Shown here piece by piece: positions 45,057 to 54,515 of a stretch of 64,000 bases of DNA. The stretch's first letter is position 1. Each line of letters starts with the position of its first letter. The notes below the pieces were generated by a model. That model did not search any database and was not told where the DNA came from. It saw only the letters and a list, made by a program, of their open reading frames with translations. Origin of the DNA: Gp6-AA40 sp036802945 (GTDB taxonomy: Bacteria; Acidobacteriota; Vicinamibacteria; Vicinamibacterales; UBA2999); assembly GCA_036802945.1 (NCBI GenBank), contig DAIRVG010000013.1, forward strand, positions 4,812 through 68,811, in the 5' to 3' direction. The translations under genes were made by a program, and so were the position numbers.

Positions 45057-46031
45057 TCAATGGACTCTCGAGGCGGCTCGCTCGACGCGATCCAGCACGG
45101 CATGAAAGGACCGGTTCCCGGAGAAGCGACGGCGGAGTTCTTCTACGTACGGCGCGGAGCGCTGCCGGCGCTCGGCGGCGGTCCCGTGCGAGGCGTAGTA
45201 CTCGGCAAGATCCGCCACAGCCCAAAAGTTCTCCGGATCGCTCTGATAGGCGCGCAGGTAAAACATCTCCGCGCGCGCATTGTCGCCGAGTCCCTCATAG
45301 GCTTCGCCCCGAACGATATCCGCTCGGCCAGGATTGGCCGGTGACGGCCAGCGATCTGCTGCGTCCGCGGCCGTCAGCGCCTCGGCGAACTGTCCCGAAC
45401 GCAGCAGCCGCTCGGCGAGGTTCATCTGACGTCGGCGGTCACCGCGCACACGCTGGACCGCGACGGCTGACAGCAGCAGCATGATCACGAGTCCTCGTCC
45501 GGCCCAGATCAACCCCGAAGAAGGGCGTCGCCCGCTTCGCGCAGTCGAACGCCGCCGGAGATACCGCCATCCTTCATAGAGCGCGTACGGCAGGCCGAAT
45601 ATCATCAGCTCACCCGACAGCCGATTCGGGAGAGCCAGCAAGCCGGAGCCGATGACGCGCTCCGTGATCGGCCAGAACGGCGCCCGGTCGGTGTCCTGCA
45701 ACAAATCGAGCAGGTCGTGGAACAGGATCGATCCGACCGCGAGCGCGGACAGCAGCCGCGGCGATCCTCCGCTCAATCGAGCCCAGACGATTCCAATGAG
45801 GAGTCCTGCCAGCAGGCCGAGGGGTACCGAGTGGCCGGCAAGTTTGGCCGATCCGTACCCTATCCAGAGTCCGACCTGCGTCACAACGTCGGGCAAGTAC
45901 GCCAGTCCCACCAGCGCGGGCACCCATAGCGCGCGCGCCAGAGGACGCAACGGCTGTCGGTTCCGTAGGCCGCCTGGCTCGAACTCGTGCGCGGTGATAA
46001 TTCCAACGAACGCGTGGCCAATGACTGGCAT
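45057..46031 (-). CDS. YdjM-like membrane protein fused to TPR-like domain
   Basis: A 324-residue protein. The N-terminal half resembles membrane-bound metal-dependent hydrolases of the YdjM family: MPVIGHAFVGIITAHEFEPG, LVGLAYLPDVVTQVGLW and a HDLLD motif (SILFHDLLDLL) within several membrane segments. After a span at about 180-195 (GLVIMLLLSAVAV), residues about 205-310 form helical repeats with TPR character (AEALTAADAADRW, ARAEMFYLRAYQSDPENFWA). It is divergent from the exosortase gene. A link to EPS handling is plausible from place only. Confidence 0.75.
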   Translation of the reverse strand: MPVIGHAFVGIITAHEFEPGGLRNRQPLRPLARALWVPALVGLAYLPDVVTQVGLWIGYGSAKLAGHSVPLGLLAGLLIGIVWARLSGGSPRLLSALAVGSILFHDLLDLLQDTDRAPFWPITERVIGSGLLALPNRLSGELMIFGLPYALYEGWRYLRRRSTARSGRRPSSGLIWAGRGLVIMLLLSAVAVQRVRGDRRRQMNLAERLLRSGQFAEALTAADAADRWPSPANPGRADIVRGEAYEGLGDNARAEMFYLRAYQSDPENFWAVADLAEYYASHGTAAERRQRSAPYVEELRRRFSGNRSFHAVLDRVERAASRVH

Positions 46032-46159
46032 TGTCTCGATCTAGATTATGAGGGGTTTGGCTCAACTCGATGTAATGATCGCTGGCCTCCAATCGTGGTC
46101 CGTGGCACTAGGCAGCCGCTCGTAGTTTCATCGTCCTCCCGGGTTAATTGCCGAATGTA

Positions 46160-47089
46160 ATGGAATCCAAAGACGACGCAGCTCTGGCAAGTCGAGGTGT
46201 CGGACCGCGCACCATGGCGTGGGTCGCGAGCGAGAACTTGCCACGTCCGGAACGGCGTCGGATCGGTGCGTGTGTTGGCTGGGTCGTTGTCGCCACGCTG
46301 GCCTTCATTCAGCCGCTGACCAGACTGATGCTGCATGCCGCCCAGAGCGAGCTGTATTCCTACATCCCGCTGGTGCCGTGCGTGTCTATTTACCTGCTGT
46401 ACATCCAGCGACGGACGCTTGTGGCTGCTTATCGCCCCTCGATCGGCGGCGCGACCATCCTGGGTGGTATCGGCGTGGCAGCGCTCGCCGCGGGGATCGA
46501 GCTGCGCGGGAGCCTGAGCGTTAACGACAACCTCGCGCTGATGGCACTTGCCTATCTGAGCATCGTCGCCGCCGGTGGGTTCTTGCTTCTTGGCTCGAAA
46601 TGGATGGCCGCCGCGGCTTTTCCTGTCGCGTTCCTGATTTTCATGGTTCCGCTGCCGGATGCTGCGGTGAAGTGGCTGGAAAACGCTCTCGTTCTGGCTT
46701 CGGCGGACGTTGCTGCACTGTTGTTTGAGATGACGCGGACTCCCCTCCTACGCGACGGAACGTTCTTCCAACTGCCTGGGATCGTCCTGAGAGTCGCCGA
46801 GGAGTGCAGCGGGATCCACTCCAGTTGGGTACTCTTCATCACCAGTCTAGTGGCCTCCCATCTCTTTCTCAAGAGCCCGCGGCAACGGGTCGTCCTGGTA
46901 GCCTTCGTGATTCCGCTGGGGATTATCCGGAACGGATTCCGGATTCTGGTAATCGGACTGCTCTGCGTGCATGTCGGGCCGCACATGATCGACAGCGTTA
47001 TTCATCGCCGCGGCGGCCCGTTGTTCTTCGCGCTGTCGTTGGGACCGTTGTTCCTCTTGTTGGCCTGGTTGAGACGTCAGGAGCGGTGA
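46160..47089 (+). CDS. Exosortase (short form, no EpsI domain)
   Basis: A polytopic inner-membrane transpeptidase-like protease that processes C-terminal sorting tails. The catalytic set is visible (numbering from the upstream TTG at 46148): Cys220 in RVAEECSGIHSS, Arg261 in IPLGIIRNGFRI, and His286 in VIHRRGGPLFFAL. At about 309 aa it lacks the C-terminal EpsI-like domain of longer XrtA proteins. The two nearest sorted proteins carry VPDGG tails, not VPEP, so it may belong to the XrtC/VPDSG side of the family. The start is set at ATG 46160. Its TGA overlaps the GTG of prsK. Confidence 0.93.
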   Translation: MESKDDAALASRGVGPRTMAWVASENLPRPERRRIGACVGWVVVATLAFIQPLTRLMLHAAQSELYSYIPLVPCVSIYLLYIQRRTLVAAYRPSIGGATILGGIGVAALAAGIELRGSLSVNDNLALMALAYLSIVAAGGFLLLGSKWMAAAAFPVAFLIFMVPLPDAAVKWLENALVLASADVAALLFEMTRTPLLRDGTFFQLPGIVLRVAEECSGIHSSWVLFITSLVASHLFLKSPRQRVVLVAFVIPLGIIRNGFRILVIGLLCVHVGPHMIDSVIHRRGGPLFFALSLGPLFLLLAWLRRQER

Positions 47090-49197
47090 CGCTTTTCTCC
47101 TTTCTTCCGTTCGTCGCCGGGTTCTCCAGCCTCGCTCTGGCTGGTGTGAGCCTGCTTCGCAAGAAGCCGTCCCTCGCTACGTGGTGCTTCTTCGCCGGTA
47201 TGGCGGCACTCGGCATCGACAGCCTATTAATGGGACTCGGCCTCCGCGCCACTCAACTCGAAGAACTCGTCTACTGGCTGAAGGCTGCATTCATCGTCAA
47301 GTCGGTCGTGCCAGTTATCTGGCTGTGCTTCAGCCTGACGTATTCCCGTACGAATTACCGTGAGTTTCTGAGGCGCTGGAGAATCCCGCTGGCCGTCGTC
47401 GGTCTGCTGCCCGTCGGTTTGTCGCTTGGCTTCCGCGATCAATTGTTTCGGTTGGCGCCGGAAAGCACGGTTGGCGATGTCTGGCGGCTGCAGTTTGGTG
47501 TAATGGCCAACGCGTTGAACGCTGTCCTCCTCATCTCGCTCGTCCTGATCCTGATGAACCTGGAACAGACCTTTCGCTCGGCCGTCGGAACGATGCGCTG
47601 GCGGATCAAGTTCGTGGTGCTCGCCCTGGTCGTGATCTTCGGTACCCGTCTTTACGTAAGGAGCCAGGCAATCCTCTTCTCCGAGCCTGACGTGGCCCTC
47701 TGGGGGGTCGAGTCTGGAGCGCTCCTAATCGGGTGCTTATTCCTGGCGCTCGCCTACGCACGAACGGGATGGGCTGAGATCGCCGTGTATCCTTCGTCGG
47801 CGGTCCTTCGGTCGTCGCTGACGGTGCTTATCGTCGGCGCGTACCTTTTCATCGTCGGTGTGCTGGCGCAAGTGGTGAGGCGCTTTGGCGGAGCTGAGTA
47901 TTTCCAGTTCCAGGCCTTTGTCGTGCTTCTGGGAATGGCCGGCCTGGCCGTGCTGCTTCTTTCCGACCGCGCCCGGCAGAGGATTCATGCGTTCGTCGTC
48001 CGCCATTTCAGAAAGGCCCAGCACGATTCGGTTCGGATCTGGGGTCTATTTTCGCGGCGGTTTGCCAGCGTGACCGATCAGGCCGGCCTGTGCGCGGCGT
48101 CCGCGAAACTGATCTCCGAGACCTTCGACGTGTTATCGGTCACTGTTTGGCTGCTCGACGATGAAACGGGGCGGCTCATCGTTGGAGCCTCGACCTCACG
48201 ACAACAAGGCGAGTCCGGCGCCACTAATCCGTCGGACACCGCCTCACACGCAGTCACTGCAGCGCTGCGGGTAAGGTCTTTGCCATTTGATCTGGAGGAT
48301 GTGAACGAGACGTGGGCGGAGGAATTGCGGCAACTCAATTCGACCGCGTTCCCGAACGGCGGCAATCGCCTGTGCGTTCCATTGCGCGCCGGAGAAGAGT
48401 GCCTGGGCGTCCTCCTGCTGGCCGATCGCATCAATGGGGCGATCTACACGGTCGAGGAATTAGAACTGCTGAAATGCATCGGCGATCAGATAACCTCGGT
48501 TCTGTTAAATCTCCGACTTGCAAGTGACGTTGCCCACGCCAAAGAGCTCGAGGCGTTCCGGACGATGTCCGCGTTCTTCGTGCACGACCTGAAAAATGCG
48601 GCCGCATCGCTCAATCTGATGCTGAGAAATCTCCCCGTGCATTTTGATGACCCCGCGTTTCGGGAGGACGCCTTGCGCGGCATCGGCAATACCGCCCAGC
48701 GAATCGATGACATGATCGCCCGTTTGAGCGCCCTTCGTCAGCGGCCCGACTCCGTTCGCGTCGAAGCCGATTTGAATCAACTTGTGAGTGACGCCCTCGA
48801 TAGAGTCAACGAGATGCCGAACGTCGAAGTGACGAGGGAGCTTCAGCCGCTGCCCAGTATTCTCGCTGACCGCGAACAGATCCAAAACGTGGTGACGAAC
48901 CTCGTGCTCAACGCGCGAGACGCGTTGGGCTCGGAAGGCCGGATTCAGGTACGGACGGAGCATCGGGCAGGGTTCGTCGTTCTGTCCGTCGTGGACAACG
49001 GTTGCGGCATGAGCCCGGCGTTCCTCAAAGAGTCGTTGTTTCGTCCGTTTCAGAGCACAAAGAAGAAGGGGCTGGGGATCGGTCTGTTTCAGTCCCGCGC
49101 GATCGTCCAGGCACATGGCGGCGGGATACACGTCGAAAGCGAAGTCGGCAAAGGCACGACGTTTCTCGCGAGCTTTCCGGTCAACGACGAGAAGTGA
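47086..49197 (+). CDS. prsK: Sensor histidine kinase PrsK
   Basis: A 703-residue kinase typical of exosortase loci. About eight N-terminal membrane helices (from VTLFSFLPFVAGFSSLALAG) form the sensor, a GAF-like domain follows (around CAASAKLISETFDV), then the phospho-acceptor region AFFVHDLKNAAASLNLMLR (His500) and an HATPase domain (NLVLNARDAL, VVDNGCGMSP, KGLGIGLFQSRAIVQAHGG). It starts at a GTG overlapping the exosortase stop (GTGA), so the frame upstream of 47086 is not used. The next gene, prsR, overlaps in the same way. Confidence 0.93.
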   Translation: MTLFSFLPFVAGFSSLALAGVSLLRKKPSLATWCFFAGMAALGIDSLLMGLGLRATQLEELVYWLKAAFIVKSVVPVIWLCFSLTYSRTNYREFLRRWRIPLAVVGLLPVGLSLGFRDQLFRLAPESTVGDVWRLQFGVMANALNAVLLISLVLILMNLEQTFRSAVGTMRWRIKFVVLALVVIFGTRLYVRSQAILFSEPDVALWGVESGALLIGCLFLALAYARTGWAEIAVYPSSAVLRSSLTVLIVGAYLFIVGVLAQVVRRFGGAEYFQFQAFVVLLGMAGLAVLLLSDRARQRIHAFVVRHFRKAQHDSVRIWGLFSRRFASVTDQAGLCAASAKLISETFDVLSVTVWLLDDETGRLIVGASTSRQQGESGATNPSDTASHAVTAALRVRSLPFDLEDVNETWAEELRQLNSTAFPNGGNRLCVPLRAGEECLGVLLLADRINGAIYTVEELELLKCIGDQITSVLLNLRLASDVAHAKELEAFRTMSAFFVHDLKNAAASLNLMLRNLPVHFDDPAFREDALRGIGNTAQRIDDMIARLSALRQRPDSVRVEADLNQLVSDALDRVNEMPNVEVTRELQPLPSILADREQIQNVVTNLVLNARDALGSEGRIQVRTEHRAGFVVLSVVDNGCGMSPAFLKESLFRPFQSTKKKGLGIGLFQSRAIVQAHGGGIHVESEVGKGTTFLASFPVNDEK

Positions 49198-50549
49198 CGA
49201 AACCGACGCTGCTCATCGTCGAGGACGACGAGGACATCCGCACGCAGATGAAGTGGGCGCTCGCGTCGAATTACGAGATCGTCATGGCCGAGGACCGGCC
49301 CGGAGCGGTGGCTGCGTTCACGGCCAAACACCCCTCGGTGACGCTACTTGATCTGGGACTCCCGCCTCGCCCCAACGAGCCCGAGGAGGGTTTGGCGGCG
49401 CTCTCGTCTCTCCTCGCTTTAGATCCGCTGGCCAAGGTGATCATTGTTTCGGGTCAGGGTGACAAGCAGAACGCCCTTCGCGCGGTCGGGGCGGGTGCGT
49501 ATGATTTCTTGTGCAAGCCCGTCGACATGGAGGAGCTCAGGCTCGTGCTGCAGCGTTCGGTTTATGTGGCCGAGCTCGAGCAGGAATATCGAGCCATGCA
49601 GCAAGGGCAGCGGGCCGAAGTCTTCCAAGACATGCTGGGCGCGAGTCCACAAATGCAGGCCGTCTTCTCGTTCATCCGCAAGGTAGCCCAGACCAACGTG
49701 CCAGTCTTGATTCTCGGCGAAAGCGGCACCGGCAAGGAGATGGTGGCGCAGGCGCTTCATCGCTGCAGTCCACATAAGGGCGGCCCATTTGTCGCCATCA
49801 ATTGCAACACGATCCCTGAGAACCTGCTCGAGAGCGAGCTCTTCGGCCATGAAAAGGGCTCCTTCACTGGCGCCCATGCGCAGCGCAAGGGTCACATCGA
49901 ATCGGCCGCGGGAGGCACGCTCTTCCTCGACGAGATTGGGGAACTGCCGGCGTCGGTGCAGGTAAAGCTTCTGCGCTTTCTGCAGGAGAAGCGCTTTCAG
50001 CGAGTAGGAGGCCGGCAGGAGATTCACAGTGATGCGCGCGTGATCGCGGCCACGAACCTGAATCTACAGGGGTCGGTCACGAGCGGGACGTTTCGCGAGG
50101 ACCTGTACTTTCGTCTAGCCGTGGTCATCATCAAAGTGCCGCCCCTGCGGGAACGGAAAGACGATGTCGGTCTACTGGCGAAGGAATTCTTGCACCGCTA
50201 TAGCATCCAGCATGGCAAAGCGAGGTTGACCTTTGCGCCCGACGCGCTACGGGGCCTCCATCTTCATCAGTGGCCCGGAAACGTCCGCGAGCTGCAGAAT
50301 CGGGTGCAGCGGGCGGTCATCATGGCGGATGGCAAACGCGTCACGGCCAGTGACCTGGAATTGACTGATGCCGTGAACGGATTGCCGCCTCAGACCTTGA
50401 AGGAAGCTCGGGAAGGCGCGGAACGGGAAATCGTCCGTGACGCCCTTAGGCGTCACCGAGGACAGATCACTTCCGCCGCAGCGGAACTCGGCATCAGCCG
50501 TCCAACGCTTTACGAATTGATGGAAAAGCTTGGAATCGCCAGGGAGTGA
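49194..50549 (+). CDS. prsR: Sigma-54 response regulator PrsR
   Basis: A 451-residue NtrC-type activator. Receiver domain: D53 (VTLLDLGLPP) and K108 (DFLCKPVD). AAA+ domain: Walker A GESGTGKE (175-182), GSFTGA loop (222-227; sigma-54 contact, Ser for the usual Ala), Walker B GTLFLDEIGE (241-250). The Fis-type helix-turn-helix is at the end (ITSAAAELGISRPTLYELM). GTG start at 49194 overlaps the prsK stop. It is the obvious candidate activator for the three sigma-54 promoters in this window. Confidence 0.95.
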   Translation: MTKPTLLIVEDDEDIRTQMKWALASNYEIVMAEDRPGAVAAFTAKHPSVTLLDLGLPPRPNEPEEGLAALSSLLALDPLAKVIIVSGQGDKQNALRAVGAGAYDFLCKPVDMEELRLVLQRSVYVAELEQEYRAMQQGQRAEVFQDMLGASPQMQAVFSFIRKVAQTNVPVLILGESGTGKEMVAQALHRCSPHKGGPFVAINCNTIPENLLESELFGHEKGSFTGAHAQRKGHIESAAGGTLFLDEIGELPASVQVKLLRFLQEKRFQRVGGRQEIHSDARVIAATNLNLQGSVTSGTFREDLYFRLAVVIIKVPPLRERKDDVGLLAKEFLHRYSIQHGKARLTFAPDALRGLHLHQWPGNVRELQNRVQRAVIMADGKRVTASDLELTDAVNGLPPQTLKEAREGAEREIVRDALRRHRGQITSAAAELGISRPTLYELMEKLGIARE

Positions 50550-50568
50550 TTGCGATGAGCCAAAAAGG

Positions 50569-50601
50569 AAAGGGCGCGAGGCATCTTGCCTTGCGCCCTT
50601 T
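50569..50601. terminator. Bidirectional intrinsic terminator after prsR
   Basis: A 15-bp stem with one G-T pair: AAAGGGCGCGAGGCA at 50569-50583, loop TCT, and TGCCTTGCGCCCTTT at 50587-50601. It lies between convergent prsR and the VPDGG-protein gene, and its A/T ends serve both strands. Confidence 0.8.
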
Positions 50602-50620
50602 GAGAGAATCCCGAAACCGC

Positions 50621-51196
50621 CTAGCTTTTGCTGAATTTCCGGCGCAACATGCCGAAGGAAAAGAGGACTGAACCCAGTAAAGCAGCCGTCGATCCACCGT
50701 CGGGAACCGGGACTAAAATATTCCCCTTAGCCACAGACGGTCCGCCGTCGATCGTTCCGGGCGTCGCCAGAAGATGGTCCCTCGAGACCCAATCGTCTGA
50801 GACGGTCGCCATGGATGAGGTCCGCACGGTAAACGGTGCGAAGATCATTAAGCCAGGCACCTCGACGCTCAACCCTCCGTAAGTAAAGTGGACGTTTCGG
50901 ACAGCGGTATGGTCAGTTCCCAAGGGGGTCCCGAACGGAGAACCCACTAGAGATGTGCTCGCGGTCCAATCGACGGGCATGGCCAGAACTCCCAGGAACC
51001 CGCCGAAGTCAAAGATGGTAAAGCCATCACCCGTGTGGAGTTCGCCGCTCGTCATAAAAGTGGTGTAGCTCATGGAGACGCCGGGAGCGAACACCCCGTT
51101 AGTCGGGGTAATAGTGTTCGCACGAGCTGAGGTCGAGGCAAGCGCCACCAGCGCAACGGCCAATAGTACCGATCTCCGGATACCTTTCATAGTCAT
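50621..51196 (-). CDS. Exosortase-sorted protein with VPDGG-CTERM tail
   Basis: A 191-residue secreted protein. The signal peptide (RRSVLLAVALVALASTSARA) precedes a beta-rich body. The C-terminal tail (from about residue 164) reads VPDGGSTAALLGSVLFSFGM followed by RRKFSK: recognition motif, membrane helix and basic end. This is a VPDSG-like variant of the PEP-CTERM signal. The start is ATG 51196 or 51190. A sigma-54 promoter lies at 51256-51271. No function of the mature domain is recognised. Confidence 0.9.
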   Translation of the reverse strand: MTMKGIRRSVLLAVALVALASTSARANTITPTNGVFAPGVSMSYTTFMTSGELHTGDGFTIFDFGGFLGVLAMPVDWTASTSLVGSPFGTPLGTDHTAVRNVHFTYGGLSVEVPGLMIFAPFTVRTSSMATVSDDWVSRDHLLATPGTIDGGPSVAKGNILVPVPDGGSTAALLGSVLFSFGMLRRKFSKS

Positions 51197-51255
51197 CCCC
51201 TGCTACGCACTAGTTCTGCCAAAGCTGACACGTCCAACTCGCCTGACCAGGGCTG

Positions 51256-51271
51256 AGCATCCAACGTGCCA
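51256..51271 (-). promoter_or_regulatory. Sigma-54 promoter of the VPDGG-protein gene
   Basis: Read on the minus strand: TGGCACGTTGGATGCT. The -24 box is perfect (TGGCACG), the GG and GC doublets have the required 10-nt gap, and only the first T of TTGC differs (ATGC). The predicted transcript start is near 51245, about 49 nt before the ATG. Confidence 0.78.
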
Positions 51272-51386
51272 ATTTGTTCTAAAATATTGATTCACCGCAA
51301 ACGACAGTCTTAAAGCAGCTTAGACCTGTATCGGCCCGCCGCCATTTCACGCGTTCCCGTTGATTTCGTAAGAATTTCCGACGGCT

Positions 51387-53657
51387 CTACTGGGACACCG
51401 ACACCAGCGCTCGCTTGGCCTCGTCGCCGCCTATTTGCGGGTCGAGCTTCAGCGCCCGCTCGAGCGTCTCGCGCGCATTAGCCTCATCCCCGAGCTTCGC
51501 GTACGTCATCCCTAAGTGGTATAGCACTTCGGCGTTGTCCGGCCGCTTCCTGAGGCTCTCCCGGAGCGGCCGGACGGCCAGAGACGTCAGGTTCTTCTTG
51601 TAATAAATCCAACCGATCGTATCGTCCACACTAGCATCGTCGGGAAGGCCTTGCTTCGCCGACGTCGCGAGTTTGAGCGCGAGATCGAGATTCGTGCCCT
51701 GATCAGCATAGATGAACGCGAGGTTGTTTGACGCGACTGGAGCGTTCTGCGTGCCGTTCACCGTAGCCTCGTACGACTTCCTGGCGTCGTCGCGCTTGCC
51801 CTGCGCTTCGAACAGCCATCCCACCATCGTCCGTGCGTCCACGGCCGACGGATCGCGCTGGACCATGCCCTCAAACTCCGCACGTGCTTCGTCGAGCCGC
51901 CGCTGTTGTATGTAGAGTTGCCCCAGCATGGCATACCCTGACGTAAAGCGGGGATCGCCCGACACCGCACGACGAAGCGTCTGCTCCGCCTTCGCCTGGT
52001 CGCCCGCGGCACTTTGCGCTCGCGCCAATAGCGCTAACAACGGAGCGCTGACCGGCTGTTTCGCAATTTCGGGTTCGAGTCGGGCAATCGCCCGCGCCGG
52101 GGTCCTGGCCACGAGATCGAGATAAGTGAGCCCACCCAGCGCCTCGAGGAAACCTGGCGAGAGTTCGAGCGCCCGCTCGAACGCAGTATTCGCCGCCGCT
52201 GCGTTGTTCCTGCTTGCGAGGAGCGTTCCGTTGACGGCGTGCACCACGGCGGCGTTTGGCGCCAGCTTCAGTAGCTCGCCGACTTCGGCTTCCGCCCGCG
52301 CCAGGTTTCCGGCAGCAACGAGGCTCCGGGCGAGCGCCACTCGGGCATCCAGACTGGAAGGCTCCGCTTGACGGGCCTCCTGCGCATACCGCAAGGCAGT
52401 CGCACCATCGCCAGACGTCAAGCTCAGCCTCGACAGTTCGACCTGCGCGGCAACCGCCCTGGGATTAAGCCGCAGCACCTCCGTGTACGAGTTGGCTGCC
52501 TCGAGTGTTTCTCTGCGACGATCATGGACGCCGCCCAGGGCGAAATGAGCGGCGGCCGATAGAGGGTCGGCGGCGACCGCAGCCTTGGCGCGGTCGAGCG
52601 CTTCGTCGAGCTTGTTCTCCGTCGTGAGCCACTGCGCCTTCAGGACGAGCACTGGCGCGTTCTGGGGCCCGCGTGACAGCACGGCGTCGAGTCGCTTGTG
52701 GGCTTCGGCCACGCGGCCTTCGGCGTAGTCCAACGCGGCGAGCCTCGGCTCGGCTTCCGGAAATGTCGCCGGATCTGTCGACAGTGGGGTCAGCAGACTC
52801 ACGGCATCCTTGATACGGCCGACGCTCGCGTAGTAGTCAGCCAGTTGAAGGCGGGCGACCGGGGCTTTCGAGGCTTCGGCCACGACCTTGAGGGGCTGCT
52901 CAGCCTCCTTGACCCGCCGGGTGGCGAGGTACAGCATGCCCAGCATGCGGTTGGCAAGCAGGTGCTGCGGCTCCTTCGCCAGGACCTCCTTAAGCGTGGC
53001 TTCCGATTCTGGAGCGCGTTCAGCCGCCCACAGGAAATTGGCGAGCGCCAGCTTGGCGTCGACCGACGACGGCTCCAAAGCAATGGCTTGGCGAAACGCA
53101 GCTTCGGCTTCCTTGGCTTCGCCGCTCTGCATGCGAACGGCGCCGAGGTTCAGCAATGCCTGGCTGTTTCCGGGGCTGATCTTGAGCGCCTCTTCAATCT
53201 CCGCGATTGCGCCAGCCGGGTCCCGCAAAGCTGCCATCGCGTTGGCCCGCAAGAGCAGCGCCTCGACGTCTTTGGGGTTTTTCGTTAGCAGCGGCGCTAC
53301 CCGTGCCTTGGCATCCTCGAATTGCTCTGACAGCAGTAATACCTGCGTCGCCTTTAGCTGTGCGTCGCGATCGTCTGGCAGCGCATCGGCGGCGCGGATG
53401 TACTCGGGAAATGCCGCGCGCAGATTGTTCATCCGCTCGTAGGTCTGCGCCAGCTTGAACCGCGCCTCGCCGAACTTCGGATCGAGCTTGACGGCGCTGG
53501 CGTATTCGACGACCGCGAACGCGTCGCGCTTTTCTGCCGCATATTCGTCGCCGCGCTGCACGTGCCGGACCTTCTCGGTTTCCGGGTTGCTGCACGACGA
53601 CAACAGCAGCGCTGCTAAGAGCAGTGCGCCGAGGCCACGAATCCGAGGGTTACACAT
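51387..53657 (-). CDS. prsT: TPR lipoprotein PrsT
   Basis: A 756-residue periplasm-facing lipoprotein. The signal ends in a lipobox (LLLSSCSNPE, Cys22). The rest is about 18-20 TPR units (for example AEAAFRQAIALEPSSVDAKL, ARAEFEGMVQRDPSAVD, ALKLATSAKQGLPDDASVD). Such PrsT proteins are a fixed part of PEP-CTERM/EPS systems and probably scaffold export or sorting components. It has normal length. No sigma-54 site was found upstream. It lies between the two VPDGG genes on the same strand. Confidence 0.94.
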   Translation of the reverse strand: MCNPRIRGLGALLLAALLLSSCSNPETEKVRHVQRGDEYAAEKRDAFAVVEYASAVKLDPKFGEARFKLAQTYERMNNLRAAFPEYIRAADALPDDRDAQLKATQVLLLSEQFEDAKARVAPLLTKNPKDVEALLLRANAMAALRDPAGAIAEIEEALKISPGNSQALLNLGAVRMQSGEAKEAEAAFRQAIALEPSSVDAKLALANFLWAAERAPESEATLKEVLAKEPQHLLANRMLGMLYLATRRVKEAEQPLKVVAEASKAPVARLQLADYYASVGRIKDAVSLLTPLSTDPATFPEAEPRLAALDYAEGRVAEAHKRLDAVLSRGPQNAPVLVLKAQWLTTENKLDEALDRAKAAVAADPLSAAAHFALGGVHDRRRETLEAANSYTEVLRLNPRAVAAQVELSRLSLTSGDGATALRYAQEARQAEPSSLDARVALARSLVAAGNLARAEAEVGELLKLAPNAAVVHAVNGTLLASRNNAAAANTAFERALELSPGFLEALGGLTYLDLVARTPARAIARLEPEIAKQPVSAPLLALLARAQSAAGDQAKAEQTLRRAVSGDPRFTSGYAMLGQLYIQQRRLDEARAEFEGMVQRDPSAVDARTMVGWLFEAQGKRDDARKSYEATVNGTQNAPVASNNLAFIYADQGTNLDLALKLATSAKQGLPDDASVDDTIGWIYYKKNLTSLAVRPLRESLRKRPDNAEVLYHLGMTYAKLGDEANARETLERALKLDPQIGGDEAKRALVSVSQ

Positions 53658-53750
53658 AAGACCGGACTCCCAGCAGGGATACGCTTCCTTGAGATTGGAT
53701 CGGCGCAGTATACCAAGGCCCTCGAGTCGTACGCCGAGAACGGCGACCGC

Positions 53751-54515
53751 CTAGGCCCTTTGGAACCGGCGAGAAACGATCGCCATCCCGCACAAGGCCA
53801 TGCCAAGAAGTGCGATAGTCGTTCCACCGTCAGGAACGGCGGTAGTAGTAATGCCCGGATCGCGGTAGTAAAGCTGGTCCTGGCCGACCACTCCGATCGG
53901 AGCGCCAGCAGCGCCAATCAGGTTGAGAGCATAGACGCCGTATTGCCCGGCGCCGGCATCAAGTCGGGCATCTAAGTCTGAGCCGAATGTCGTCGCGACA
54001 AGACCGATGAAGCTGTTGCCAGCGGTGTACGAGGTAATTTCTTCCTCCAACCACCAGATTGCCTCCTGAAGAGCGGCTGCTGACAGGTTGCGGCCGGCGG
54101 CATAGTTGTAGCCGGTCAACGCTCCTTTGGCGAACTGACTGTAAAGCAAAGCCGTTCCCCTCGAGAGAGGATCGGGGTCAGGTCCTCCCACGCCGCCGTG
54201 CACAGCGCCTCCACTCAGCACCACCTCATAGCTGGCCCCGTACGGGTAGAGATATTCGTCTTTCTCTATGCAGAAGGTTTGGAACGATGTGATTCCGCCG
54301 AGGTTGCTGGTCACACTTGCGAAGTAGCCTGATAAATCAAGCCAGCTATTGGGAGGGTTCCCGCCGATGTCGTTGACCGTGAACTCGCCACCGACACCAG
54401 TCTGGTAGGGGCCATAGCCCGACCCAGAGAAACCGACCTGAATTTGATCCGCCATGGCAGGCGACGCCAGGGCCAGCGCCGCTCCAATCAGCAATACGAC
54501 GCCAACATTTTTCAC
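53751..54515 (-). CDS. Exosortase-sorted protein with VPDGG-CTERM tail
   Basis: A 254-residue secreted protein starting at a GTG (54513-54515). The signal peptide (VVLLIGAALALASPAMA) is followed by a Gly/Tyr-rich beta body (QIQVGFSGSGYGPYQTGVGG, FQTFCIEKDEYLYPYG). The tail from residue about 227 is VPDGGTTIALLGMALCGMAI then VSRRFQRA. A sigma-54 promoter lies at 54580-54595. Paralogous in architecture to the 50621-51196 protein but not in body sequence. Confidence 0.9.
   Translation of the reverse strand: MKNVGVVLLIGAALALASPAMADQIQVGFSGSGYGPYQTGVGGEFTVNDIGGNPPNSWLDLSGYFASVTSNLGGITSFQTFCIEKDEYLYPYGASYEVVLSGGAVHGGVGGPDPDPLSRGTALLYSQFAKGALTGYNYAAGRNLSAAALQEAIWWLEEEITSYTAGNSFIGLVATTFGSDLDARLDAGAGQYGVYALNLIGAAGAPIGVVGQDQLYYRDPGITTTAVPDGGTTIALLGMALCGMAIVSRRFQRA

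Noticed and set aside
46103..46118. TGGCACTAGGCAGCCG ahead of the exosortase gene as a sigma-54 promoter
   Set aside because: The GG-to-GC gap is one base short of 10 nt, and sigma-54 tolerates little change in spacing.
46804..47085. Upstream extension of the prsK frame
   Set aside because: It overlaps the exosortase gene in another frame; the GTG at 47086 with GTGA overlap fits the family start.
49002..49193. Upstream extension of the prsR frame
   Set aside because: It overlaps the kinase ATPase domain; family similarity begins at 49194.
52698..53442. Plus-strand frames opposite prsT
   Set aside because: Repeat-driven shadows of the TPR gene.
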